Assembly (NCBI GenBank): GCA_949752795.1
Contig: OX457061.1
Coordinates: 28,586,425 to 28,650,424, forward strand
Direction of reading: 5' to 3'
Origin: Hyperoodon ampullatus
Lineage: Eukaryota; Chordata; Mammalia; Artiodactyla; Ziphiidae
DNA length: 64,000 bases
Part shown: positions 1 to 10,904 of the stretch, piece after piece
Layout: each line of letters begins with the position of its first letter
Numbering within the stretch: the stretch's first letter is position 1
Made by a program: the position numbers and the translations under genes
Notes under the pieces: model-generated
Databases searched by the model: none
What the model was told of the DNA's origin: nothing
Seen by the model: the letters and a program-made list of their open reading frames with translations, nothing else

Positions 1-823
1 TTGTTTCTGTTTGAAAACAACTTTGGAGATGTGTGAAGTAAATCCCTTCTTCCCCTTCTCCCTTCTTTCATTATTGTGTCACACAGATATATACCTATCT
101 TTCTTCTTGAAGAAGAAAGAAGAAAAGGCCAACCCCTCTATGCGTACTCCCGACCTAAGCCCTATTGATTTCTTAAGGCTTTTGCTCCTGGAATGATCCT
201 CTGTATTCTCTGTGTCATCAATTTCTCCCCTTCTACTGGACCTTTCCCATCTATAGCTAACCAAGCTTTAATAATGTCTATCTTAACAATAAATGACAAA
301 CCCCATAAAAACTGTAATCTAACAAAATATCATCTAACCTTAGCCCTAATTCCCTTCCAATTACTATCTCATTTCTCTGCTGCACTTCCTAAAAAAAGCC
401 AAAAAACGAAAACAACTTGAAGGAATTATCTCTAGTCATTACCTCCACTTCTTCAATTCTTTCTTCTGCCTGCTCCAGTAATGATTTGATCATGACTACT
501 CCATTGAGGCTGCTGTTGCCAAGGTCACCCATGACCTTCATAATATCAAATGTAATGTTTATTTTCTCTTTCATATCTTAAAGTCCAACCATACTAGACT
601 TAATTGTCCATTCCTCCTTTTGAATCAGTTTTTCTCTTGACTTCCATTGCATCTCCCTCTTCTAGTTTTCCTCTTATCTCAAAGGCCCCCATTATGATTT
701 TTGGCTCTTCTTTCCCTGATATACTCATAAATGTTAGAATAGTACAGGAATTCATCTGAGTCCTTCCTCACTGTTTCTCTTTTTTTATCCACACAGTCTT
801 TCACCCAGTCTCATGGTTAAAAA
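1..823 (+). repeat. L2 LINE, ORF2 region fragment
   Basis: Ancient L2 LINE in sense orientation, recognised from the reverse-transcriptase stretch around 440-545 (the region encoding the contrast between neighbouring genes and 'valtkvtndl'-like residues) and from the Y-A-D-D-proximal stretch ending near 820. It is heavily decayed and has no open frame. It continues after the L1 insertion at 824-1104 into the L2 3' end at 1105-1535. The first 400 bases are the least certain part. Confidence 0.6.
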
Positions 824-1104
824 GCTGGGACAAAGTGAGAGTATAACATTGACATATATACACTACCAAATGTAAAATAGATAGCTAGTGGGAAGCAGCT
901 GCATAGCACAGGGAGATCAGCTCAGTGCTTTGAGATGACATAGATGGGTGGGATAAGGAGTGGGGGAGGGAGATGCAAGAGGGAGGAGATATGGGGATAT
1001 ATGTATATGTATAGCTTATTCACTTTGTTATAAAGCAGAAACTAACACACCATTGTGAAGCAATTATACTCCAATAAAGATGTTTAAAAACAGAAAAAAA
1101 AAAA
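824..1104 (+). repeat. L1 3' UTR fragment inserted in L2
   Basis: This is a severely 5'-truncated L1 consisting only of the terminal 3' UTR. It shares the block seen in the other L1 copies of this window (GGGAAGCAGCTGCATAGCAC, a G-rich stretch, then TTCACTTTGTTATAAAGCAG). A polyadenylation signal AATAAA lies at 1073-1078 and an A-rich tail ends near 1104. I could not find a clean target-site duplication. The L2 sequence resumes directly downstream. Confidence 0.88.
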
Positions 1105-1535
1105 GATGTAATCAGTTAATCCCTAATTCCCTTCAAATGCAGTCAAATTCCTCATCCTGGTTTACAAACCCCTTTTCTTCTCCTGTAATTCTGTCCCTCA
1201 CTCAATATGCCTCACCAACACTGGTCTTCTATGTATATCTGAGCTTTCCCCTACCTGGAATCCTCTTTTCCCTGTTCTTTGAATGGCTATGTCCTTCTTA
1301 TCATTTAAATATCATCTCCTTAGAGAAAACAACTTAATCACAATTATATGATTATATTTTCAGTATTTTTATAGCACTTATTATTATATGATAGAGTCTT
1401 ATTATTTATTGCATATACAGCTAGTATTTCCATGAGAAGTCTGACAGCCTTGTATCTTTCATTAATTGTGGTGTACTGAATGCCTGGAACAGTGTCTGGC
1501 ACAGAGTAGGTAATTAATGATCATTGAATAAGTGA
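1105..1535 (+). repeat. L2 LINE 3' end
   Basis: The continuation of the L2 at 1-823. It carries the typical L2 end: a C/T-rich coding tail (CTACCTGGAATCCTC near 1250), the CACTTATTA-type block near 1375, and the terminal motif GTGTCTGGCACAGAGTAGGT followed by a GAATAAGTGAATG tail at 1491-1535. Confidence 0.8.
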
Positions 1536-2067
1536 ATGTATTGTAAACCTGGGCTTCTCTGTGATTCAGCTGAAAACCCTAAGCTAGATAAACAGACTGC
1601 TTACAGATACTGTATATTAAAACTACTGAATTATTTTGCCTTAATGAGCTTGAAGTTCCTGGAAGAGAAAAATGTCTGAATTAGGTTCTAAAGAATGAAT
1701 ACAGTTTATTTAGACAGTGTCTTAAATTAATCTTTTTTTTCACTGCAATATACTGGCATTTGAATGCATTTTAAGAATTAGAAAAGACAAAAATTAGTAA
1801 GAAAATACTGCACCTTTTTTTTTTTAGAGTAGAATCCCATTTATGCTAACTTCAAAAAAATACAAAACTTAACAGCTGTACAGAGGTACATGAATACATA
1901 ATAAAAACTAAAACAAAAAGCAAGAAAATGATAAATGTAAAATTCAAACAGTGCCAACCTCTAGGGTAAGGAGAGAGACTGGGATAGAAAGGAACATAAA
2001 ATAGCCTTCAAAGCCACTGATAATGTTCTCTTTCTTAGTTGTGCAGAGATCTCATGAGAGTTTATTG
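1536..2067. other. Mostly unique AT-rich DNA with a possible old LINE remnant
   Basis: No gene is visible. From about 1826 to 1998 the sequence resembles the 3' portion of an old L1-type element (AGAATCCCATTTATG, then an A-rich stretch, then a 'tctagggtaaggagagagactggg' kind of segment), but it is too decayed to classify. A pure T tract sits at about 1816-1826. Confidence 0.35.
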
Positions 2068-2318
2068 TTTTTTTTTTTTTTTACAACTTTATTGGAGTAT
2101 AATTGCTTCACATTGTTGTATTAGTTTCTGCTTTATAACAAAGTGAATTGGTTATACATATACATCTGTTCCCAAATCCCTTCCCTCTTGCATCTCCCTC
2201 CCTCACACCCTCCCTATCCCACCCCTCCAGTCGGTCACAAAGCACGGAGCTGATCTCCCTGTGCTATGCGGCTGCTTCCCACTAGCTATCTACCTTACGT
2301 TTGGTAGTGTATATATGT
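2068..2318 (-). repeat. Outer L1 of a nested pair, 3' UTR part
   Basis: Minus-strand L1 3' end. It starts with a T tract (reverse-complement A-tail) near 2070, followed by the reverse of the AATAAA region (CTTTATTGGAGTATAATTGC) and the shared 3' UTR as far as GTATATATGTCC. It is broken here by the plus-strand L1 at 2319-4117. The same minus-strand L1 appears to resume at 4118, with roughly 150 bases of its 3' UTR missing across the break when compared with the minus L1 at 35020-35400. Confidence 0.85.
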
Positions 2319-4117
2319 CCATACAAGCAGATGGAGAGATATACCATGTTCTTAGATTGGAAATATCAACACTGTGAAAATGACTCTGCTACCCAAAGGA
2401 ATCTACAGATTCAGTACAATCCCTATCCAACTACCAATGGCATTTTTCACAGAACTAGAACAAAAAATTTCACAATTTGTATGGAAACAGAAAAGACCTC
2501 GAATGGCCAAAGCAATTTTGAGAAAGAAAAATGGAGCTGGAGGAATCAGGCTCCCTGACTTCAGACTATACTACAAAGGTACAATAATCAAGACAGAATG
2601 GTACTGGCACAGAAAAGGAAATAAAGATCAGTGGAACAGGAAAGAAAGCCCAGAGATAAACCCACGACATATGGTCACCTCATCTTTGATAAAGAGGCAA
2701 GAATATACAATGGAGAAAAGACAGTCTCTTCAATAAGTGGTACTGGGAAAACTGGATAGCGACATGTAAAAGAATGAAATTAGAACACTCCATAACAGGA
2801 TACTCAAAAATAAACTCAAAATGGATTAAAGACCTAAATGTAAGGCCAGACACTGTAAAACTCTTAGAGGAAAACATAGGCAACACTCTATGACATAAAT
2901 CACAACAAGATCCTTTTTGACCCACCTCCTAGAGAAATGGAAATAAAAACGAAAATAAAGGGGACCTAATGAAACTTCAAAGCTTTTGCACAACAAAGGA
3001 AACCATAAGCAAGACGAAAAGACAATCCTCAGAATGGGAGAAAATATTTGCAAAGGAAGCAACTATCAAAGGATTATCTCCAAAATATACAAGCAGCTCA
3101 TGCAGCTCAATATCAAATAAAGAAACAGCCCAATCCAGAAATGTGCAGAAGACCTAATGAGACATTTCTCCGAAGAAGATATACAGATTGCCAACAAACA
3201 CATGAAAGCATGCTCAACATCACTAATCATTAGAGAAATGCAAATCAAAACTACAGTGAGGTATCACCTCACACCCGTTAGAATGAGAATCATCAAAAAA
3301 TCTACAAATAATAAACGCTGGAGAGGGTATGGAGAAAAGGGAACCCTCTTGCACTGTTGATGGGAATGTATGTAAATTGATACAGCCACTATAGGGAACA
3401 GTATGAAGGTTCCTTAAAAAACTAAAAATAGCACTACCATATGACCCAGCAATCCCACTTCTGGGCATATATATTGAGAAAACCATAATTAAAAGAGACA
3501 TGTACTAAAATGTTCATTGCAGCACTATTTACAATAGCCAGGACATGGAAACAACCTAAGTGTCCATCGACAGATGAACGGATAAAGAAGATGTGGCACA
3601 TATATACAATGGAATATTACTCAGCCATAAAAAAGAAACGAAATTGAGTTATTTGTAATGAGGCGGGTGGACCTAAAGTCTGTCATTCAGAGTGAAGTAA
3701 GTCAGAAAGAGAAAAAGAAATACTGTATGCTAACACATATATATGGAAGCTAAAAAAAAAAAAAGGGCCTGAAGAACCTCAGGCCAGGGCAGGAATAAAG
3801 ACACAGATGTAGAGAATGGACTTGAGGACACAGGGAGGGGGAAGGGTAACCTGGCAAGAAGTGAGAGAGTAGCTTTGACATATATACACTACCGAATATT
3901 AAATAGATAGCTAGTGGGAAGCAGCTGCATAACACAAGGAGATCAGCTTGGTGCTTTATGACCACCTAGAGGGGTGGGTTAGGGAGGGTGGTAGGGAGAT
4001 GGAAGAGGCAGGGGAGGGGATATGGGCATATATGTATACATATAGCTGATTCACTTTGTTATACAGCAGAAACTAACACAACAATGTAAAGAATTGTACT
4101 CCAGTAAAGACGTTAAA
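2319..4117 (+). repeat. 5'-truncated L1, ORF2 C-terminal part plus 3' UTR
   Basis: Sense-strand L1 starting in the ORF2 segment that reads like [12 protein letters not shown] and running through the C-terminal third of ORF2 to the 3' UTR (3760-4117). Frameshifts and stops break the frame: pieces are readable at 2374-2736, 2969-3157, 3048-3233 and 3157-3360. Only a vestigial A-tail remains. It is inserted head-on into a minus-strand L1 whose halves flank it (2068-2318 and 4118-4266). It cannot encode active protein. Confidence 0.88.
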
Positions 4118-4266
4118 TTCCATATGTATGTGTTAGCATATGGTATTTGTTTTACTTTTTCTGACTTACTTCACTCTGTATGGCAGACTCTGGGTCCATC
4201 CACCTCACTACAAATAACTTAATTCCGTTTCTCTTTATGGCTGAGTAATATTCAATTGTATATTAA
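4118..4266 (-). repeat. Outer L1 of a nested pair, ORF2 end part
   Basis: Minus-strand L1 covering the ORF2 stop region and last codons (the antisense of the segment preceding the stop, ending at the antisense of [11 protein letters not shown]). It is the upstream half of the L1 whose 3' end lies at 2068-2318. Order and orientation match a single minus-strand element split by the plus-strand insertion. Confidence 0.8.
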
Positions 4267-5189
4267 AAAAAAAGGATGTGAAAAAAGTCAAACAAACAAA
4301 AAAAGAATTCATAAAATGGAAGACTATAATCTCTTCCTTTTTGGTACTGAATAACTCAGAAATATGCACAAGTAAAGCAATGAGTGAATATTTAGTCTTG
4401 GTTTAATTACCTATAATTGAATCAATTTTAAATAAATAACAAAGCTATCCACTCTTGTATAATGATATAAAATTTATACAGTAATGAAGTTGGGCATTGA
4501 GGTAAATTAGTCCTTACTGCCTTCTGAAGATAGCATGTTGTATTAGGAACCAAATCTCCAGAATTCATTTCAATGTGCATTTGTAGAGCTGTTTCATTAA
4601 CTGAAATACATTTTAAAGTTGCTTTTTAAAAAGAATTATTTGGTCAACAGTGATGTTTATAGCAATTGGAAGTCATCACTTCATCCTTCCAAGAAAAAAG
4701 TTTTACAAATTTAAAATTAATAATTTTCCTTAGACTCTCAAGAGAATTGAGTTTACAGGGAAAACCATCACCCCCAAATATAGAGAGATGAGTGAATACT
4801 GAAAATCACTGCTGATACCTGCTTACCTGGAGCAGAAGCCACTGAGCCAAAAAAGGCAGGAACACATATTTGGTAATTTTGATGAATTGTTGGAGACTAA
4901 GACTGGACTAGTTGGAATGTGAGAAACTCTGGGGGCTGCAGGCTTATTCTTTGGGAATTCTCCCACCCTTGGTTTCCCCCACCCCTTTATTTTTCTTATT
5001 CTGAATTTATCTAATTATAGCTGCTTAAATATACAATAGTAGAAAAGTATTGGGTGAATATAGCAATTGGATAAGTGAAATGAGTGACAGCAGTGTCACA
5101 TGGGATGGGAGGGAGGAAATGGAAGTACTGTGTTATAAGGTACTTACACTACATATGGAGTGGTATAGTGCTATTTGTTGGTGGGCATA
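4267..5189. other. No gene seen
   Basis: AT-rich single-copy-looking DNA following the nested L1. I see no open frame of note, RNA gene or recognisable repeat. The last 150 bases may already belong to the old L1 that is clear from about 5220. Confidence 0.5.
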
Positions 5190-5574
5190 GATTAGTCCAA
5201 AATGTTTATCATATACTGTTGTCAGAGTGGAACAAAAAAAATTAACAAAAACAAGATTCAATTATATGCCGTCCATAAGAACTCACTTTAAATAAAAAGG
5301 CCCACATAGGTTAAAGTTACAGGGATAGAGAAAGATATATCATGCTAACACCAATCAACAGAAAGTTGGGGTGCCTATATTAATTTTTAAACAAAACAGT
5401 CTTCAGAATAAGCAGGATTATCAGGGATAAAGAAGGGCATTACATAATGTAAAGGGTCCATTTCTCCAAGAAAGCATGACGATTCCAAACATGTATGCAT
5501 CTAACATCAGCATGTCAAAGTACATGAGGCAAAATGTGATAAAACAGAAAGAAGAATGAGACCGATTTTATATT
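5190..5574 (+). repeat. Old L1 ORF2, endonuclease region, first part
   Basis: Decayed sense-strand L1 ORF2, recognised by the endonuclease-to-RT block (TTCAATTATATGC, then AACTCACTTTA, then the stretch on cataloguing targets around 5440-5530). No open frame survives. It is interrupted at 5575 by a minus-strand L1 fragment and continues at 5878. Confidence 0.7.
5562..5574. repeat. Target-site duplication, left copy
   Basis: CCGATTTTATATT, identical to 5865-5877, bracketing the L1 fragment at 5575-5864. It shows that the fragment arrived by target-primed retrotransposition. Confidence 0.92.
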
Positions 5575-5864
5575 TTTTAAATTTATTATTTATTTTTTTA
5601 AAGACTTTTAAAAAATTTATTAGTCTCTGCTTTACAACAAAGTGAATCAGTCATACATATACATCTGTTCCCACATCTCCTCTCCTTCCTGCGTCTCCCT
5701 CCCTCCCACCCTCCCCATCCCACCCCTCCAGGCGGCCACAAAGCACCAAGCCGGTCCCCCCGCACCACGTGGCCACCCCCCACCATCCATGCACCCCACA
5801 CCCGGCAGTGTATACACGTCCATGCCTCTCCCCCGCCCCAACACAGCCCACCCCCTCATATCCC
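5575..5864 (-). repeat. L1 3' UTR insertion with perfect TSD and dense T-to-C changes
   Basis: A 5'-truncated minus-strand L1 3' end inserted into the old plus-strand L1. The 13-bp duplication CCGATTTTATATT lies at 5562-5574 and 5865-5877. The element ends at the short polyadenylation site (sense ACTAATAAA), as does the L1 at 43435-44565. From 5722 to 5846, compared with that L1, I count about 28 T-to-C changes among about 38 differences. The reading frames across this segment (up to 145 codons on the minus strand) follow from loss of stop codons by base composition and are not genes. Confidence 0.92.
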
Positions 5865-5877
5865 CCGATTTTATATT
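5865..5877. repeat. Target-site duplication, right copy
   Basis: Perfect 13-bp match to 5562-5574. The copy carries none of the T-to-C change that marks the adjoining insert. Confidence 0.92.
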
Positions 5878-6835
5878 ATATTTGAAGATCAACACTCCTC
5901 TGTCTGTAATTGATACATCAAGCAGGGAAAAATCAATAAGGATGTGGATAATCTGAGCTGCACAATCAACTTTATCTAATTGACATTTATAAAATACTTT
6001 TTCCAGCAACAGCAGAATACATATTCTTCTCAAGTTCCTGTGGAAAATTCCCCAGGATAGACCATAATCTTTGCCATTTAACATACTTTAACACATAAAA
6101 TAGTAGAAATTGTATAAAGTATTTTCTCACACTGCAATGGACTCAACCTAAAAATCAATAGCAGAAAATAGCTGGAAAATACCCAAATATCTTTGAAATT
6201 ATACAGCACATTTCTAAATAACTCAAGGGTCAAAGAAGAAGTTTCAAGAGAAAGTTTAAAAATTTAACTAAAAGAAAATAAAAATATAACTTGTCAGAAA
6301 CTGTGGGATGCAGCTAAAGCAGTGCTTAGAGGGAAATTTATGGCATATCTTAGAAAAGAAAAAAAGTCTAATATCAATAACCTAAGCATCCACCTTAGGA
6401 AATTAAGAAGAGAAAATTAAGCTAAGGCAAGCAGAAGAAAGAACTATTAAAAATTAGAGCAAAAAGAAAAGCATTAGGTATAAAAGGTTTTTCTGTTTGT
6501 TTCTTCCCTGATAAATCCTACCAAACTTTAAGGAAGAAATTATACTAATTCTCCATAATCTTTTACAGAAAATAAAAACAGAAGAAATGCCTCTTAATTT
6601 AAATTATTAGGCCAGCAGTATTCTAATATTAAATCCAAATGAAGACATAAGAAAATTATGTACCAATATTGTCATGAATATAAGAAGGAAAATATTAACA
6701 AATAGAATTCAGCAATATGTAAAAAGGATAATACATCTAGATTAAGTGGGGTTCTTAATTGCAAGGCTTCTTGTATAATCATAAATCAATATATTCATCA
6801 TGTTAGCAGAATGAATTTTAATAAATGATATAGGT
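5878..6835 (+). repeat. Old L1 ORF2, continued
   Basis: Continuation of the old plus-strand L1 ORF2: the end of the endonuclease domain (AGCAACAGCAGAATACATATTC as a guide), then the linker stretch (GCAGCTAAAGCAGTGCTTAGAG near 6310) and the start of the RT domain (AATCCTACCAAACTTTA near 6515). Many stops and small deletions. An L1MA/MB-like age is inferred from divergence only. Confidence 0.75.
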
Positions 6836-7262
6836 GAACAACTTAGAAAGCAAGAACTCTAACTTGTTTCTTTTGTGCTCTCAGTACCTGGCACACAAGC
6901 AGTGTAATAAACATTTGTTAAGTTAATGAAAACTCTACATAAAATCTCCTCATAGTTTTTGAGGCCCAGCCTCTGAGATTCCAATGCACAATGTCAAGAC
7001 CAGGAGGAGGATTTGAGGAAAACAGAAAGACTGGCTTGCCTGAAGCTGTTATAAGCTTATGGTTAGAGCTGGGCAAGAGCCCAGGGTGATGTTTCATGAA
7101 ATCACTGAGCTGTTGGAATGGGCAGAGCACATCTGGAGGGAGCTAGGTGGTTAATTTCAATTCATGGACCCAGCCAAACTAAAATGCAGCTTGTTCACCA
7201 AACCATCCCCTTTTTCCCTATTTTTCTCTGGATCGATCCCAGCTCTAATTAAAATGTAATAT
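6836..7262. other. Unexplained segment interrupting the old L1
   Basis: L1 ORF2 similarity stops near 6835 and resumes near 7262 (AATTATATCAATAGATAC). The first ~90 bases resemble the L2 3' terminus (GTACCTGGCACACAAGCAG, then AATAAACATTTGTTAA at 6885-6920). The remaining ~330 bases, more GC-rich than the neighbours, match nothing I recognise. No gene is visible. Confidence 0.45.
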
Positions 7263-8395
7263 TCTCCTTACAAAATAATTATATCAATAGATACAGAAAA
7301 AATATTAAAGAAAAACACCATTCATAATAAAATTATTGAAAAACTAGGACTATAAGAGAACTTCCTTAACCTAATGAAGTGTCAAAATCTACAGCTAACA
7401 TCATACTTATGGTGACATGATGACTACCTACCCCCTGCATTTGTGATCAGGGCAAGAATACCGTCCGTCACCACTCCTATTCACCATAATACTGGAACAA
7501 CTACCTAACTGCAGAAAGATAAGAAAAATAATTATAAAGATTGGAAGGAAAGAAATAAAAGTGTCTTTACTTGTAGATGACATGATTGTCCGTGTAGAAA
7601 ACCCTGAAGACTACAGGAAAACAAAAACAAAAACAATTTCTGGAACTAAGTATAGCAAGGTTGTAGGATATCATGTCAATATACAAAGATCAATTGCTTT
7701 CCTGTAAGCCAGTAATGAACATTTGGAAATTAAAATACAAAAATATGGTTTATAAAATTACCAAAAAACAAAGTACTTTTTTATGAATCAAAGTAAATAT
7801 GTGTAGGATCCATATGTAGAAAACTACAAAACAAAATGATAAAAAATAATAATAAATGAAAAGAACTAAGTACATAGCAATTCCATGTTCAGAGACTGGA
7901 AAATTCAATATTGTTCATACAATAATTCCTTGTAAATTTGATCTGTAGGTTCAGCACAGTCTCAATCAGAATTCCAGAAAGCTATTTTGTAGCCTTGGAC
8001 AGATTGATTCTAAAATTTATATGGAAAGACAAAGGTTCTAGAATAGCAGCATGCCACTGAAGAACAGCATAGCTGGAGTACCCATAATACTTGATTTCAA
8101 AGCTTCCTAAAAAGCTACAGTAATTAAGACTTTGTGGTATTGGTGAAATAATAGGAACACTGATCAATGGAAGAGAATAGACATCCCAGCCCAGAAAAAG
8201 AACCACACCAAATAAAACTGATTTTTGACAAATGCACAAAAGCAATTCAATGGAGAAATGATGGTCTTTAAACAATGCTGAAACAACTGGAAGTCAATAT
8301 GCATAAAACAAGGACCTAGACAGAGGCCCTGTACCATACACAAAAATTAGCTAAAAATGGACCATAAACTTAAGTGTAAAATGCAGATGGGTGCT
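7263..8395 (+). repeat. Old L1 ORF2, RT domain and beyond
   Basis: Third piece of the plus-strand L1. At about 7561-7605 the translated line reads VSLLVDDMIVRVEN, corresponding to the RT catalytic F-A-D-D motif with both aspartates kept but the first two residues changed. It continues through the post-RT region and stops near 8395, well before the ORF2 C-terminus. Frames are broken throughout. Confidence 0.78.
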
Positions 8396-8889
8396 TATAA
8401 ACAAGCAAGGGAAGAAGCTAGAATGATCCACCTGATAATGGGTTAGAATTGGAGACATTAGTGTGAACTCATATTTAGCTTAATATAGATACAAATGGAT
8501 GCATATAAAACTATAGATAAGTGTAAATGAAGGAAGTAACGGAAGTTAAAATCAGAACTATGCCACATATAATGTATACCTATTGAATGGCAATTTCTAA
8601 GACTTTTTAAAACAAAACCATGTATTGTTTTTAGAAAACCTTACTTGAGAAATCTGACTATTTGAACTATGGTCATCTGGTAGATGTTGATGTTATCTGA
8701 CAATTACAATCAAGATTTTTATCGTCAGAGTGAGCATATGAGTTAAGTAAACTCCTTTGCAGAATGAAGGTTGAATAAGGTATACTCTTATTTGGGCATG
8801 ACTCATGTTACATAAGCAGTATAATAATAATTAATTAGTAGTAACAAATTAATAAAAATAGTGAGGTAATAGGATATTAAACAATTATT
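8396..8889. other. No gene seen
   Basis: AT-rich sequence with no recognised repeat, gene or RNA. Confidence 0.45.
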
Positions 8890-9040
8890 TGACAACTTAT
8901 TTGATATCTGCATCCCGTTAGATTATGAGCTTCATATGCCAGGGAATTTTTTTTTAGACCAGTACATATTCAGAATCTAGCACACAGCCTGATAAATAGA
9001 GGGTACTCGATAATATTTGTCAAATAACTGAGTGAACATG
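8890..9040 (+). repeat. L2 LINE 3' end
   Basis: Carries the L2 terminal signature: TTAGATTATGAGCTTCATATG, a tract equivalent to the 'gggacttt' block, then ATCTAGCACACAGCCTGATA and an ATTTGTCAAATAACTGAGTG tail. Confidence 0.68.
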
Positions 9041-9074
9041 ATAGGTGTATTTTTCAGGGAAAAAATTAGATTGG

Positions 9075-9410
9075 TCTGTGGTAACAGTCCCCAAATCTCA
9101 CTGGCTTAAAACAAACCCTTCACTAAATACTCATAATGAGTCCACTGCTGATTTGAGTAACACTTAAGGACCATTGGCATCTGTGCAGTAATTCAGCAAT
9201 TCAGGTTGTTTAGGTATTGTAGCTTCATCACCTCAAATATGAGACCTTCTCCCTGATTATTATAGCAGGGGAAATAAGGAGCTGAGAATTGTCCAGGGAC
9301 TTTTCATCACATTAGCCCAGAAGGAACACATATTATTTCAGCTCACGGTTCATTGGTCAGAACTACTCACATGTTTCCCCTTAACTGCAAGGGGATCTGG
9401 GAAACATGGA
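9075..9410 (+). repeat. Ancient interspersed repeat, MER/LTR-like
   Basis: Contains CTCACTGGCTTAAAACAAAC and GGAACACATATTATTTCAGCTCAC, then CATTGGTCAGAACTACTCAC and TAACTGCAAGGGG, a pattern I associate with an old dispersed mammalian repeat. The block at 34320-34575 appears related. I cannot assign a family name with confidence. Confidence 0.45.
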
Positions 9411-9593
9411 AAAGGAAATTAAATAGTTGGTTAGCATCATCACCTCTTTCTCCATAATTATTCGATAAAAGTTAGTTGAATGAATTAATGAGTAAATGAT
9501 TATAATGAAGATAGAATAACTGAAGCATATGTTTATTATTTAGCCCTCTGTCTGGCAGTTGATATTACCAAACGCCTACTCCCTCCAGCTCTT

Positions 9594-9804
9594 TTTTTTT
9601 TTTTTTTTTTTTTGCGGTACGCGGGCCTCTCACTGTTGTGGACTCTCCCATTGCGGAGCACAGGCTCCGGACGTGCAGGCTCAGTGGCCATGGCTCACGG
9701 GCCTAGCCGCTCCGCGGCATGTGGGATCTTCCCGGACTGGGACACGAGCCAGTGTCCCCTGCATTGGCAGGCGGACTCTCAACCACTGCGCCACCAGGGA
9801 AGCC
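9594..9804 (-). repeat. CHR-type SINE, tRNA-derived
   Basis: Antisense copy with a T tract at 9592-9613 and the tRNA-like head at the right end (reverse of GGCTTCCCTGGTGGCGCAG). TSD CCCTCCAGCTCTT at 9581-9593 and 9803-9815, with two ambiguous bases at the element edge. Several CpG sites have decayed to TpG/CpA, which is ordinary aging. Short open frames over the element are translations of the SINE, not a protein family. Confidence 0.95.
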
Positions 9805-9815
9805 CTCCAGCTCTT

Positions 9816-10292
9816 CTATTTAATTGCTCTAAGTAATTCGTTGTTTCCTATTAAGGTTGGTTTCTGGGTTACGCAATCTTACATTTTTCTAGGTTCTAAA
9901 TATTTTATTTCTTTTCACTTTACAAGTATATAATGACATCTGTCATTAAGGTATAACTGTCTTTAAAGACCCACTCTGCACAAATCATCTGTTTTAATGA
10001 TGTTCACCTTTATCCTTCTTCATTCAAAGCTCATCATGAAATGTAATAACATAGGAACCAAACAGCATATGGGTTTCTTTGATGACCACATTTATAAGAG
10101 AAATTGTACTCTCTAATTTCATTCTTCAGGTTTCAGATCAGCTTAAAAGGAGACTTTGAAACTTAGCTTCTTAAAGTCTTTGAATTTAAACCAATTTACA
10201 TTTCTAGACTGAAAGTACCTGAAACACTCATTCCTTTAATAATTAAATTTTTGTAATGAAATTAAATTTTTATAATGAAATCAAGCAATCAA
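9816..10292. other. No gene seen
   Basis: AT-rich spacer between two CHR SINEs; nothing recognisable. Confidence 0.45.
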
Positions 10293-10303
10293 TCATGTTT
10301 CTT

Positions 10304-10511
10304 TTTTTTTTTTTTTTTGTGGTACGCGGGCCTCTCACTGTTGTGGCCTCTCCCGTTGTGGAGCACAGGCTCCAGACGCGCAGGCTCAGCAGCCATGGTT
10401 CACGGGCCCAGCCACTGCGCGGCATGTGGGACCTTCCCGGACCGGGGCACGAACCCGTGTCCCCTGCATCGGCAGGCGGACTCTCAACCACTGCGCCACC
10501 AGGGAAGCCCC
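10304..10511 (-). repeat. CHR-type SINE
   Basis: Antisense CHR SINE with an 11-bp duplication TCATGTTTCTT at 10293-10303 and 10512-10522. The T tract is 16-18 bases. It lies about 500 bp from the SINE at 9594, in the same orientation but with a different duplication, so it is an independent insertion. Confidence 0.95.
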
Positions 10512-10522
10512 TCATGTTTCTT

Positions 10523-10904
10523 AAGAAGGAATAAAAGTAGTATCATAGCGAAGGGAAGAGAGCAGGTAAGATTGGTACATGTTGCAAAGTGAAAGAAATG
10601 CTAATTGGCTGCTAAAACCAAAGTGCAGTCAGACTCATATATCCATGAAAAGGAAATTTAAACTTTCTTTTTTGATAGTATACCCAGCATATTAGGACAG
10701 GTAAATCCAGTATTGTACTTCTAAGCCTGAGGTCCCCAAATATTTGTAATTCTCTTAAGGGTAATAATATTTATTTTCAGTATATCAAAAAAACTGATGG
10801 ATATCATCACTTTCCCCTAAAATGATACAAGCCACCTGAATGAAATTGCTTTTTTCGAATATAGTCAGTGTAGTGACGTTGGTTGTCTTATGCTGAGTTG
10901 TATG
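10523..10904. other. No gene seen
   Basis: Unremarkable AT-rich sequence between a SINE and a MIR. Confidence 0.4.

Noticed and set aside
2068..4266. Twin-priming 5' inversion of one L1
   Set aside because: The inverted part contains a complete 3' terminus, which does not fit a 5' inversion. Nested insertion explains all parts.
5647..6084. 145-codon minus-strand frame with Gly/Trp-rich sequence
   Set aside because: It spans the T-to-C-rich L1 insert and old L1 sequence. It stays open because stop codons were lost by base change, with no homology or signals.
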